From positions 1 to 15,504 of the forward strand of contig NZ_CATWFF010000032.1 in the NCBI RefSeq assembly GCF_958350005.1: DNA of 15,504 nucleotides, in the 5' to 3' direction. The notes beneath the pieces were generated by a model that was not told where the DNA came from, did no database searches, and saw only the letters and a program-made list of their open reading frames with translations. The translations under genes were made by a program, and so were the position numbers. Below are positions 1-7,066 of this stretch, piece after piece (the first letter of the stretch is position 1; the number at the start of each line of letters is the position of its first letter). Source of the stretch: an uncultured Megasphaera sp. Its GTDB lineage: Bacteria; Bacillota; Negativicutes; Veillonellales; Megasphaeraceae.

Positions 1-1375
1 ATTTTTTCGTATCGTATTCAAAATAGGCCTGAACGTACATATCCGTATTGTCGCCAATAATCTTGATGGAATTTTTATTAGCCCCAACGGTACCATCAGA
101 GCCGAAGCCCCAGAATTTACAGTTTACCGTCCCCTGCGCATCGACCTGAACAGGCACATCGGGCAGAGACAGATGGGTTACATCATCAATAATCCCCAGA
201 GTAAAATGTTTTTTCGGCTGAAGCGATTCCATATTGCGGAACACGGCATGAATGGAAGCAGGCGGCACGTCTTTAGACGACAGACCATACCGGCAGGCCA
301 TGATGGGAATATGTTTGCCCGTATGCTCAATGGCCGCACAGACATCGGTAAACAGCGGTTCCCCCAGTGCGCCCGGTTCTTTCGTACGGTCCATGACCGT
401 AATAGCCCGGACCGTATCGGGCAGGGCCTGGACAAAATGATCCAGCGAGAACGGCCGGTACAGATGAACCTGCACATAGCCTGTCTTCCTGCCCTGGGCG
501 TTCAGAGCATCTACTGTTTCCTGAATGGCGCCGGTAACGGAGCCCATAGCAATGATGACATGTTCTGCATCGGGCGCTCCGTAATAGTTGAACAGCTTAT
601 ACGTCCGCCCTGTAAGATCGCTGATTTTATCCATATAGTCCTGCACAATGTACGGCAGCCGGTCGTACCACTGATTATTGGCTTCCCGGGACTGGAAGAA
701 CATATCCGGATTGGTAACGGTACTGCGCATGACCGGATGCTCCGGATTCAGGCCATGATGTTTAAAATCATACAGGGCGTCACGGTCGATGAGCTTGCCT
801 AATTCCTCTTCCGGCAGCATATGGATTTTCTGAATTTCATGGGACGTGCGGAAGCCGTCAAAGAAATGCATAAACGGTACATGCCCCTTAATCGTTGACA
901 AATGAGCGACGGCAGCCAGATCGGCACATTCCTGCACGCTGGCACTGCACAGCATGGCAAAGCCCGTATTGCGGCAGCCCATGACGTCAGAGTGATCGCC
1001 AAAAATAGACATCGTATGCGTGCCGACTGTACGGGCCGCTACATGGAGAACAACAGGCTTTAACTCGCCCGACAGGCGATGCATGACGGGAATCATGAGC
1101 ATCAGGCCCTGGGAGGCCGTAAAGGTCGAACAGAGACTGCCCGTTTCGGCCGCTCCGTGTACGGCACCAATGGCTCCGGCTTCGGACTGCATTTCCACCA
1201 GTTTAACCGGCTGGCCGAACAGATTTTTCCGTCCTTTTGCCGCCCATACATCGACATGTTCTGCCATTGGCGACGATGGCGTAATGGGGTAAATCGTAGC
1301 AACTTCTGTAAAGGCATAGGCTACCTGGGCAGCTGCTTCGTTGCCGTCTAAGGTTCTCGTAATTTGTTTTACCAT
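1..1375 (-). CDS. nifJ: pyruvate:ferredoxin (flavodoxin) oxidoreductase, N-terminal part
   Basis: The 5' part (458 codons) of a gene that continues beyond base 1, so only the N-terminal third to half is visible. The enzyme oxidatively decarboxylates pyruvate to acetyl-CoA and CO2, passing electrons to ferredoxin or flavodoxin in the cytoplasm of anaerobes. The N-terminus contains LDGNEAAAQVAYAFTEVA and then YPITPSSPMAEH at residues 29-40, the pyruvate-binding Thr loop of the family. GALGEPLFTDV in the middle marks domain II, and the visible end (GFGSDGTVGANK) enters domain III. ATG at 1373-1375 is chosen because AAGGAG lies 8 bases upstream. The gene has its own promoter and is cut off from the microcompartment operon by a terminator, so it is probably a separate unit. 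Its adjacency may be incidental, although it can supply reducing power in the same fermentative cell. Confidence 0.95.
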   Translation of the reverse strand, partial: MVKQITRTLDGNEAAAQVAYAFTEVATIYPITPSSPMAEHVDVWAAKGRKNLFGQPVKLVEMQSEAGAIGAVHGAAETGSLCSTFTASQGLMLMIPVMHRLSGELKPVVLHVAARTVGTHTMSIFGDHSDVMGCRNTGFAMLCSASVQECADLAAVAHLSTIKGHVPFMHFFDGFRTSHEIQKIHMLPEEELGKLIDRDALYDFKHHGLNPEHPVMRSTVTNPDMFFQSREANNQWYDRLPYIVQDYMDKISDLTGRTYKLFNYYGAPDAEHVIIAMGSVTGAIQETVDALNAQGRKTGYVQVHLYRPFSLDHFVQALPDTVRAITVMDRTKEPGALGEPLFTDVCAAIEHTGKHIPIMACRYGLSSKDVPPASIHAVFRNMESLQPKKHFTLGIIDDVTHLSLPDVPVQVDAQGTVNCKFWGFGSDGTVGANKNSIKIIGDNTDMYVQAYFEYDTKK

Positions 1376-1383
1376 ACTGGACA

Positions 1384-1389
1384 CTCCTT
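1384..1389 (-). promoter_or_regulatory. ribosome binding site of nifJ
   Basis: AAGGAG on the minus strand, 8 bases before the ATG at 1373-1375. It fixes the start of a gene whose other end lies outside the window. Confidence 0.8.
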
Positions 1390-1462
1390 CGTATTATGCG
1401 AACATTTCCCGTTTTCTCATTATACGTGCTTAAGTACAACGTTTAACTTTCTCTTTACTTTT

Positions 1463-1491
1463 AGTATACGCTCTGCAGTTATAAAAGTCAA
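1463..1491 (-). promoter_or_regulatory. sigma-A type promoter of nifJ
   Basis: On the minus strand TTGACT (1486-1491) and TATACT (1463-1468) are separated by exactly 17 bases, each one mismatch from the consensus boxes. Transcription would start near 1456, giving a leader of about 80 bases before nifJ. No operator or riboswitch fold was recognised in this leader. A strong promoter here implies constitutive or high expression independent of the upstream microcompartment operon. Confidence 0.8.
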
Positions 1492-1572
1492 GAATAGTAT
1501 ATATGCTGTTTATGCATGTAATTTCCAGTAGTATGTGATTTTATCCCTTCATTACGGTGTACTGCATATACC

Positions 1573-1604
1573 AAAAAGAACCAGCTGCGAACAGCCGGTT
1601 CTTT
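1573..1604 (-). terminator. intrinsic terminator closing the microcompartment operon
   Basis: Inverted repeat AAAGAACC (1575-1582) and GGTTCTTT (1597-1604), extended inward by GCTG/CAGC with one A-C mismatch and a CGAA loop. Read on the minus strand the stem runs directly into a T-rich tract (1573-1577 and the adjacent stem). It lies 26 bases past the stop codon of the alcohol dehydrogenase and upstream of the nifJ promoter, so it is placed to end the operon. Confidence 0.85.
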
Positions 1605-1629
1605 CGTAAATGGAAATGTGATGATTCTA

Positions 1630-2754
1630 TTAGTAGATACTTCTGAAGAGTGTTTCAAACACGGCAACCGATGTTTCTCTTGGATTCTGCGGCAGGCAGC
1701 CATCGGCCATCGCGTTCACTGCCATGGTATGAACAGCAGCTTCATAGTCTTCGCGGGAAACGGGCTGTTTCAGCTCGCCTACACGGGAAGGCATGCCCAT
1801 ATCGGACATAAGGGCCCTCAGAACGGCACGCAGCGCAGTAATGGCGTCCTGAACAGAAGCCGAGCGAGGTGCAAAGCCAATCTGATAGGAAATTTCCGCA
1901 TACTTGGCAGCTACTTCCAGATTCTGGCTATTATAGGCAATGCCGGCATTGAGGCAAAGTGCGCAGGCCAGTCCATGAGGAATATGGAACATGCCGCCCA
2001 ACTGATGAGCCATGCTGTGCACCATGCCGAGGCCGCCGAGGTTAAAGGCAATGCCGGCCATATTCGATGCCGATGACATATCACTGCGGGCTTTCATATT
2101 AGCGCCGTAATGATAGCACTTGGGCAGCGACTGGAAAGACAGCTGCAGTGCTTTCACGGCAATGGCATCAGTGAAGTCTGTTGCCGATTTGGCAACAAAG
2201 GCTTCCACAGCATGAGTAATAACGTCGAATCCCGTATTGGCCGTAATGGAAGGCGGAACGGTTGCCGTCAGAGCCGGGTCCAGAATAGCTACATTGGCAT
2301 ACATGATGTCGTCAATGAGGGCAATTTTCTTCTGTGCTTCCGTGTCTGTTAATACGGTAAAGGCCGTCATTTCCGAGCCGGTACCGCTTGTCGTCGGAAT
2401 GGCAATGAATACGGGCTTCTGTGCCAGCGCCTTTCCGTGAACGGCAAAGTATACAATGCCTTTGGCCGAATCAAGTGCCGCGCCGCCGCCAAAGCCGACC
2501 AGGACGGTCGGCTTGAATTCTACGGCAGCTCTGACGCCGGCGCCGATAATTTCCAGCGACGGGTCCGGTTTGATATCGTCATAAACAAGGACGGTATTCG
2601 CATCCTGCAAATTCCGGGTAACTAAATCAATCGTACCTGTTTCTTTCAAAAAGGTATCGCAAATAATCATTACCCGTTCATGCTGGTATTCCTGCAATGA
2701 AGACAGCGCATTTTCTCCCGAAATGACTTTCGTAAGAATTTGGCATACATCCAT
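1630..2754 (-). CDS. iron-dependent alcohol dehydrogenase (PduQ/EutG-like)
   Basis: Group III iron-containing alcohol dehydrogenase of 374 residues, normal for the family. It reduces the compartment aldehyde (propanal or 3-hydroxypropanal) to the alcohol and regenerates NAD+ for the aldehyde dehydrogenase. Numbering from the upstream ATG (two residues more), the nucleotide loop is GFGGGAALDSAKG (89-101), followed by IPTTSGTGSE (121-130). The metal ligands expected from the FucO family are present: Asp179 and His183 in FDVITHAVEAF, His248 in GMVHSMAH and His262 in IPHG. The start is set at ATG 2752-2754. The ATG at 2758-2760 sits only 2 bases from the AGGAGG, whereas the second is 8 bases away. 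No obvious encapsulation helix is seen at its N-terminus, so it may be held by partner proteins. It is the last gene of the operon, followed by a terminator. Confidence 0.93.
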   Translation of the reverse strand: MDVCQILTKVISGENALSSLQEYQHERVMIICDTFLKETGTIDLVTRNLQDANTVLVYDDIKPDPSLEIIGAGVRAAVEFKPTVLVGFGGGAALDSAKGIVYFAVHGKALAQKPVFIAIPTTSGTGSEMTAFTVLTDTEAQKKIALIDDIMYANVAILDPALTATVPPSITANTGFDVITHAVEAFVAKSATDFTDAIAVKALQLSFQSLPKCYHYGANMKARSDMSSASNMAGIAFNLGGLGMVHSMAHQLGGMFHIPHGLACALCLNAGIAYNSQNLEVAAKYAEISYQIGFAPRSASVQDAITALRAVLRALMSDMGMPSRVGELKQPVSREDYEAAVHTMAVNAMADGCLPQNPRETSVAVFETLFRSIY

Positions 2755-2762
2755 GACCATGT

Positions 2763-2768
2763 CCTCCT
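2763..2768 (-). promoter_or_regulatory. ribosome binding site deciding the alcohol dehydrogenase start
   Basis: A perfect AGGAGG on the minus strand. It lies 2 bases from the first ATG (2758-2760) and 8 bases from the second (2752-2754), so the second is preferred. Confidence 0.65.
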
Positions 2769-2771
2769 TGC

Positions 2772-4208
2772 TTAGCGAATATTAAACATGTCCTTCATGA
2801 CGCATTCACGACGACGGCAGAACGATTTCGGGCTCGTAAGGCCTTCACCGGTAGGACCAGCAATGGTAAAGGTCGGATATCCCTGGCCGCCGATGCCGAG
2901 GCCGGCAAAGGACGGGCCGTTTTTAACGAAAATGGTAGTTTCCATGAGTTTGGCCATTTTGCTCAGTTTGGCAACGTTTGTGGAGTGCATCATGGCGCTG
3001 TGGCGGTTGCCGTGTTCTGCTTCATAAGCCCATTCAATAGCCTGGTCGACATTGTCGCAGCGAACAACCGGCAGAATCGGCATGAGCATTTCCGTCTGAA
3101 CAAACGGATGATCTTTGTCTGTTTCCATAATGATCAGACGTTTGCTGTCATCCACTTCAATGCCGATCTGATGAAGAATGTACTGTGCCGATTTGCCTAC
3201 GAAGCCAACTTTCGGGCCGTCCCCTTTTTCATTGGCAACGAGTTTCCACAGTTTTTCAATCGTTTCTTTATCTTTAATTTCGTATGCGCCTGCACCTTTC
3301 ATATTGATGAGCAGGTAGTCGAAAATGGAATCAACAGCGAATACTTCTTTTTCAGCAATGCAGGGTACGTTGTTGTCGAAGGAACTGCCGGCAACGATAT
3401 CTTTGGCAGCCTGTTCAATGTTCGCCGTTTCGTCAACAACAACCGGCGGGTTGCCAGGGCCTGCACCGATAGCTTTTTTACCGGAAGACAGAACTTTTTT
3501 AACGATGCCAGGGCCGCCAGTGGCAACAACCATGCGGACTTTCGGGCTGTCGATCATTTCATTCGTCGCTTCAATGGACGGTTCGCGGACCATGGTGATC
3601 ATGTTCAGCGGAGCGCCTGCTTCATAGAGAGCTTTGTTCAGAAGCTGTACGAGGAATACAGACGTCTTTTTAGCACGCGGATGGGGGCTGAATACGACAG
3701 TATTGCCGCCGGAAATCATGCAGATCGAGTTGTTGATAATCGTTTCCGTCGGATTCGTCGTCGGCGTAATGGCACCGATAACGCCGAACGGGCAGTATTC
3801 GAACAGTACCAGGCCGTGTTCGCCAGTACGTGCGTCTGTAACCAGATCTTCAATGCCTGGCGTACCCTGGGCAGCAGCCGTATTCTTGATGATTTTATCT
3901 TCATACCGGCCGATTTCCGTTTCTTCTACAGCCAGGCGGGACATCATTTCCATGTTTTCTTTCTTCAGGCATGTTTGGCGAATGACATCTACCCACTGTT
4001 TCCGCTGCGTCGGATTCTGGAACAGCAGCGTATGCTGTGCTTTTGCCGAAGCATCGATAGCGTCTTTCATCGTCGAAAATACGCCATATTCATCAGGAAC
4101 AGCCGGAGCGACTGCGGCACACGGTGCGGCAGCTCCCTGATTTTTCAATTGCTGTACAGCCTGTGCAACTAACTGCTGCAACACTGCCGGATCAATAGTA
4201 GTACTCAT
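2772..4208 (-). CDS. CoA-acylating aldehyde dehydrogenase (PduP/EutE family)
   Basis: A 478-residue enzyme converting aldehyde + CoA + NAD+ to acyl-CoA + NADH inside the compartment. Residues 6-23 form an amphipathic helix (DPAVLQQLVAQAVQQLKN) followed by an Ala/Pro linker (25-38), the classical N-terminal encapsulation peptide of PduP. The catalytic domain follows from about residue 40, with GVIGAITPTTNPTET (142-156), the glycine motif ATGGPGIVK (229-237) and catalytic Cys283 in NNVPCIAEKE. The length matches PduP/EutE. The start is ATG 4206-4208, with GGAGG 7 bases upstream. A longer reading from TTG 4221-4223 would start inside that ribosome site and is rejected. The gene begins 15 bases after the EutJ-like gene, so the two are probably translationally coupled. 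Propanal is favoured as substrate by context; the sequence alone cannot exclude acetaldehyde. Confidence 0.95.
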   Translation of the reverse strand: MSTTIDPAVLQQLVAQAVQQLKNQGAAAPCAAVAPAVPDEYGVFSTMKDAIDASAKAQHTLLFQNPTQRKQWVDVIRQTCLKKENMEMMSRLAVEETEIGRYEDKIIKNTAAAQGTPGIEDLVTDARTGEHGLVLFEYCPFGVIGAITPTTNPTETIINNSICMISGGNTVVFSPHPRAKKTSVFLVQLLNKALYEAGAPLNMITMVREPSIEATNEMIDSPKVRMVVATGGPGIVKKVLSSGKKAIGAGPGNPPVVVDETANIEQAAKDIVAGSSFDNNVPCIAEKEVFAVDSIFDYLLINMKGAGAYEIKDKETIEKLWKLVANEKGDGPKVGFVGKSAQYILHQIGIEVDDSKRLIIMETDKDHPFVQTEMLMPILPVVRCDNVDQAIEWAYEAEHGNRHSAMMHSTNVAKLSKMAKLMETTIFVKNGPSFAGLGIGGQGYPTFTIAGPTGEGLTSPKSFCRRRECVMKDMFNIR

Positions 4209-4215
4209 TTCATTA

Positions 4216-4220
4216 CCTCC
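4216..4220 (-). promoter_or_regulatory. ribosome binding site deciding the aldehyde dehydrogenase start
   Basis: GGAGG on the minus strand, 7 bases before ATG 4206-4208. It lies between that start and the stop codon of the upstream EutJ-like gene. This excludes the longer TTG-initiated reading. Confidence 0.75.
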
Positions 4221-4223
4221 CAA

Positions 4224-5033
4224 TTATTGGTTCACTGCAATGCCCAGAGGAGTTACGAACAGACAGTCATTCGGTTTCCACGTAGGAATATGCAGTATTT
4301 TTTCAAAGACATCTTCAAATTCAGTAAAGCAGCAGGCCCCGCCGACGACGTAAATATTCTGAACATCTTTTCCTGCAACAAACCGCTGTACAATAGATGC
4401 CATTTTTTCTACAACCGGTTTGACGACGGGAAAAACATCAGACTCTTTTGTCGTATCTTTTTTCAACGTTTCCGCTTCATCGAAGGATATGCCGTAGTAG
4501 CCGGCCAGGACGAGAGACATGTGCGTGCCTCCTGTCGCTTCATCGGCCGTAAAGGTGACATTTCCATCTTTCAGTATGCTGATTCCGGTCGTACCGCCGC
4601 CGACATCGACGACAGCACCGTCGGAAATATTCAAAATTGTCGAAGCTGCTGTAGGTTCATCAATAACACGGGTAACTTCCAGATCTGCGCCTTCGACGCA
4701 GTTGGCAATGCACCGGACGTTGCCTTCCAGAATTCCCGGCGGAATAGCAGTTGCCGCCTGGGTCAGCTCAACGCCCAGTTTTTCTTCCAGTGCAGCTTTC
4801 ATCTGCCGTACTGCCCGGACAGCGCCGACATAATCGACGACAATGCCGTCCCGTACGACCTTGGAAGCCGTCGTCATGCCGGCAACCGGTCTGTTTTCAC
4901 TGTCCGTAACAGCCAGTACGATATTGGCCGTTCCCAAATCGACGCCGACTTTCAGCGGGCCTTCAAACGGTCTGGTTTCACCGCTTGCAACCAGTGCAGC
5001 AAAGTCGGCTAATACCGTATTGTCCATCAGCAT
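4224..5033 (-). CDS. eutJ: EutJ-like actin/Hsp70-fold chaperone or reactivase
   Basis: A 269-residue protein of the EutJ family, which has the ATPase fold shared by actin, Hsp70 and sugar kinases. Phosphate-1 motif VGVDLGTANIVLAVTD is at 29-44, phosphate-2 motif VVDVGGGTTGISIL at 141-154, and the adenosine motif YVVGGACCF at 228-236. IDEPTAA (124-130) is also typical of the fold. EutJ proteins occur in ethanolamine and glycyl radical compartments. They are presumed to assist folding or reactivation of a compartment enzyme, but their exact client is not established. Start ATG 5031-5033 has GGGGAG 7 bases upstream; an ATG two codons later is possible. It sits 13 bases after pduL and 15 bases before the aldehyde dehydrogenase, which makes those proteins plausible clients by position only. 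Confidence 0.9.
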   Translation of the reverse strand: MLMDNTVLADFAALVASGETRPFEGPLKVGVDLGTANIVLAVTDSENRPVAGMTTASKVVRDGIVVDYVGAVRAVRQMKAALEEKLGVELTQAATAIPPGILEGNVRCIANCVEGADLEVTRVIDEPTAASTILNISDGAVVDVGGGTTGISILKDGNVTFTADEATGGTHMSLVLAGYYGISFDEAETLKKDTTKESDVFPVVKPVVEKMASIVQRFVAGKDVQNIYVVGGACCFTEFEDVFEKILHIPTWKPNDCLFVTPLGIAVNQ

Positions 5034-5046
5034 AGTAGCTCTCCCC

Positions 5047-5688
5047 TTATTGAACGGGACTGATCATTACGTAATCCTTATTGCTCAGTGAGCAGGCATT
5101 GGCTTCATCTACGTCTACGTGCATTTCCAACGCCGATGTATCGGATACGCGGATTACAACATCCCCCAAAACACCTCGGCGTTCGCCAAAGGTTTCTACA
5201 TTGACGATCTGTCCGTCTTTTAATCCCCGTTCGGCAGCCTGCGGCGGCGTCATATGAATATGCCTCTTGGCAATAATGACGCCTCGCGGCAGTTCGACTG
5301 TTCCGCGGGGGCCGATCAGGGTAATTCCCGGCGTTCCTTCCAGGTGTCCGGACAGGGTAATCGGCGCCTTTACGCCTAATCTGCGGGCATCAGTCTTGCT
5401 GATTTCCACCTGACTTTCGGAACGGATGGGGCCCAGAATGCGAACGTTTTTGAATTCGCCTTTAGGGCCTTTAATGGTTACCGTTTCATTGGCAGCAAAC
5501 TGTCCCGGCTGTCCCAAATCGCTTTTTTTCGTCAGTGCGTAATCTTTTCCATACAGTACATCCAGATCAGCACGGCTGACATGGACATGATGATTGGATA
5601 CACCAATTTCTATTTTAAATTCTTCATAATACTTTACATTATCCAGTATGGTTTTCGTCAGCATACTGGCTAAATCAGCTTGACTCAT
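5047..5688 (-). CDS. pduL: PduL phosphate propanoyltransferase
   Basis: A 213-residue PduL-type phosphotransacylase that exchanges CoA and phosphate on acyl-CoA, releasing CoA inside the shell and making acyl-phosphate for ATP synthesis. The two zinc-binding beta-barrel halves are visible: GVSNHHVHVS (29-38) and AKRHIHMTP (140-148), plus LEMHVDVDEANA (187-198). His33/34/36, 143/145 and 190 are candidate ligands. GPIRSESQVEIS (86-97) is the conserved substrate-site stretch. Residues 3-18 (QADLASMLTKTILDNV) form an amphipathic helix consistent with an encapsulation peptide. The first motif reads SNHHVH where most family members have Arg in place of the first His. The start is ATG 5686-5688 with a purine-rich AGGAGGGGGAG upstream. 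The length is normal. Confidence 0.95.
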   Translation of the reverse strand: MSQADLASMLTKTILDNVKYYEEFKIEIGVSNHHVHVSRADLDVLYGKDYALTKKSDLGQPGQFAANETVTIKGPKGEFKNVRILGPIRSESQVEISKTDARRLGVKAPITLSGHLEGTPGITLIGPRGTVELPRGVIIAKRHIHMTPPQAAERGLKDGQIVNVETFGERRGVLGDVVIRVSDTSALEMHVDVDEANACSLSNKDYVMISPVQ

Positions 5689-5729
5689 AACCAGGCTCCC
5701 CCTCCTTATATATATGGCAGAAGCGGCGT

Positions 5730-6032
5730 TTATTCAGCCTTCGGAGCCGGTGTTTCATTCAAATGGGGAAGAATTTTTTCCACATCTGTATGAGGACGGG
5801 GAATAACGTGTACCGATACGACTTCGCCGACGATCTTCGCCGAAGCAGCACCTGCATCGACAGCTGCTTTGACAGCGCCTACATCGCCGCGTACCATAAC
5901 GGTAACCAGGCCAGAACCGATTTTTTCATAGCCAATGAGCGAAACATTGGCAGCCTTTACCATGGCATCTGCCGCTTCAATGGATCCTACAAGTCCTCTG
6001 GTTTCTACCATTCCTAACGCTTCGTTTGCCAT
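5730..6032 (-). CDS. BMC-H hexameric shell protein (copy 2)
   Basis: A 100-residue single BMC-domain protein that forms hexagonal tiles of the compartment shell. It resembles PduA: ADAMVKAANV carries the edge lysine Lys26, and the pore loop is KIGSG (37-41) with Ser40 at the pore. MVRGDVGAVKAAVDAG is the usual second helix. Its first 92 residues differ from the BMC-H encoded at 7831-8109 at only four positions (2, 12, 31 and 92). The distinguishing feature is an 8-residue C-terminal extension, ETPAPKAE. Start ATG 6030-6032 has AAGGAGGAG just upstream. It sits between the pentamer gene and pduL. Confidence 0.96.
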   Translation of the reverse strand: MANEALGMVETRGLVGSIEAADAMVKAANVSLIGYEKIGSGLVTVMVRGDVGAVKAAVDAGAASAKIVGEVVSVHVIPRPHTDVEKILPHLNETPAPKAE

Positions 6033-6071
6033 TTGCTCCTCCTTATATGCTAAAACAGCTCATTCCAACTG

Positions 6072-6332
6072 TTAATTTACATAGTCAATAATACCAACAA
6101 TAGCCAAATCGACAGGCTTGCCGTGATTGGCTTCCCGTGTACGGACAGCGGAACCGCTGGCTACCAGCACCAGTTCCCCAATGCCGGCGCCAACATAATC
6201 GACAGCTACTTCTTCACGTCCATACGATTCACCTGTACTGGATTCAAATTGGACTATCATCAGTTTAGAACCAACTAAGCCTTCTTCTTTTTTAGTCGAT
6301 ACGACAGAGCCTGTCACTTTTGCTATTTTCAT
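6072..6332 (-). CDS. eutN: BMC-P pentameric vertex protein (EutN/CcmL family)
   Basis: An 86-residue EutN/CcmL-type protein whose pentamers cap the vertices of the icosahedral shell. It begins MKIAKVTGSVVSTKK, has LMIVQFES in the central strand and GAGIGELVLVASGSAVR (49-65), the highly conserved loop of the family. It ends AIVGIIDYVN, a typical terminus. Only one pentamer gene is present here, enough in principle to close a shell. Start ATG 6330-6332 has AAGGAA 6 bases upstream. Confidence 0.96.
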   Translation of the reverse strand: MKIAKVTGSVVSTKKEEGLVGSKLMIVQFESSTGESYGREEVAVDYVGAGIGELVLVASGSAVRTREANHGKPVDLAIVGIIDYVN

Positions 6333-6355
6333 GATATCTTCCTTCTATTTTAAAC

Positions 6356-7039
6356 TCATGGGTTTGGCGTATCTTCCGTCATTGGCGATACGTCCTGCTT
6401 TGCCTTTGGGCTTCCTTTTGCACGCCCTGTACGCCTTACGGTCCGGCGCCGCGGCTTCTTTTTTTCTGCAATCGGTGCCGGTTCTGCAGCTCCAGCTGCA
6501 GGCGGTGTTTCTGGTTCAGCCGCTTTTTTTTCCTGCAACACAGGTTCTTCAGCAACTGGTGTTTCCGGTACTGCCGGTTCAGCTGCCGCTTCGTTCTGGG
6601 CAGATGCAGTATTCCCTGGTATTGGTTCAGACACTTCTGCAGCGTTTACAGGGTGTTGCGTGTCTTCTTCCTGTAAGGATTCTGACGGCAACACTTCCTG
6701 TTCAGAAAGAATCGTGCCTTTTTCCGGCTCGCTGCCGTAAAAGTTCGGCCGTTCCTTTTTTCCCGGATACCGGACAAATACCCGTCCTGTGTCTTCATTA
6801 GGCCGGGCAATAATATCTACCGACACGAGCGCACCAAAAGACATGGCAGCCGCTTTTCCAGCTTCTACCGCTGCCCGGACAGCACCGACATCGCCATTGA
6901 CTTTAATCGTCATCATACCGCTGCCGCGGGCCGCTTCCAGTTCCACTAACTCGACGTTTGCAGCTTTCGCCATCACATCGGCCGTTTCAATGGCAGAACT
7001 CAGCCCGGCAACTTCTACAAGTCCTAATGCTTTTTCCAT
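6356..7039 (-). CDS. BMC-H shell protein with a long charged C-terminal tail
   Basis: A 227-residue protein with an N-terminal BMC domain (about 1-92: ALGLVEVAGLSSAIETADVM, pore loop ARGSG at 37-41). About 130 residues follow without recognisable fold. Residues 103-190 are Glu/Pro/Ala-rich and probably disordered. Residues 193-215 are strongly basic (KKKPRRRTVRRTGRAKG), before a short acidic end. PduK-like shell proteins also have C-terminal extensions, but usually with an Fe-S cysteine motif; here the tail has no cysteine. It forms shell tiles by its domain. The tail may face the lumen or cytosol and contact cargo, cytoskeleton or nucleic acid, which is inference. Start ATG 7037-7039 has AGGAG 7 bases upstream. 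Confidence 0.9.
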   Translation of the reverse strand: MEKALGLVEVAGLSSAIETADVMAKAANVELVELEAARGSGMMTIKVNGDVGAVRAAVEAGKAAAMSFGALVSVDIIARPNEDTGRVFVRYPGKKERPNFYGSEPEKGTILSEQEVLPSESLQEEDTQHPVNAAEVSEPIPGNTASAQNEAAAEPAVPETPVAEEPVLQEKKAAEPETPPAAGAAEPAPIAEKKKPRRRTVRRTGRAKGSPKAKQDVSPMTEDTPNP

Positions 7040-7066
7040 GTACGTTCTCCTGTCTCTGGTCTTCCC

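Noticed and set aside
173..802. 209-residue open frame on the plus strand
   Set aside because: Antisense to the pyruvate:ferredoxin oxidoreductase gene, which reads without interruption from 1375 to the window edge.
2985..4172. 395-residue open frame on the plus strand
   Set aside because: It lies wholly antisense to the aldehyde dehydrogenase, has no recognisable motif and no ribosome site; the opposite strand encodes a clear family member with its catalytic Cys.
2772..5033. Ethanolamine utilisation operon, suggested by EutJ, EutN and EutE-like genes
   Set aside because: No ethanolamine ammonia-lyase (EutBC) or B12-related gene is present; these families are shared among compartment types, and the signature enzyme here is a glycyl radical dehydratase.
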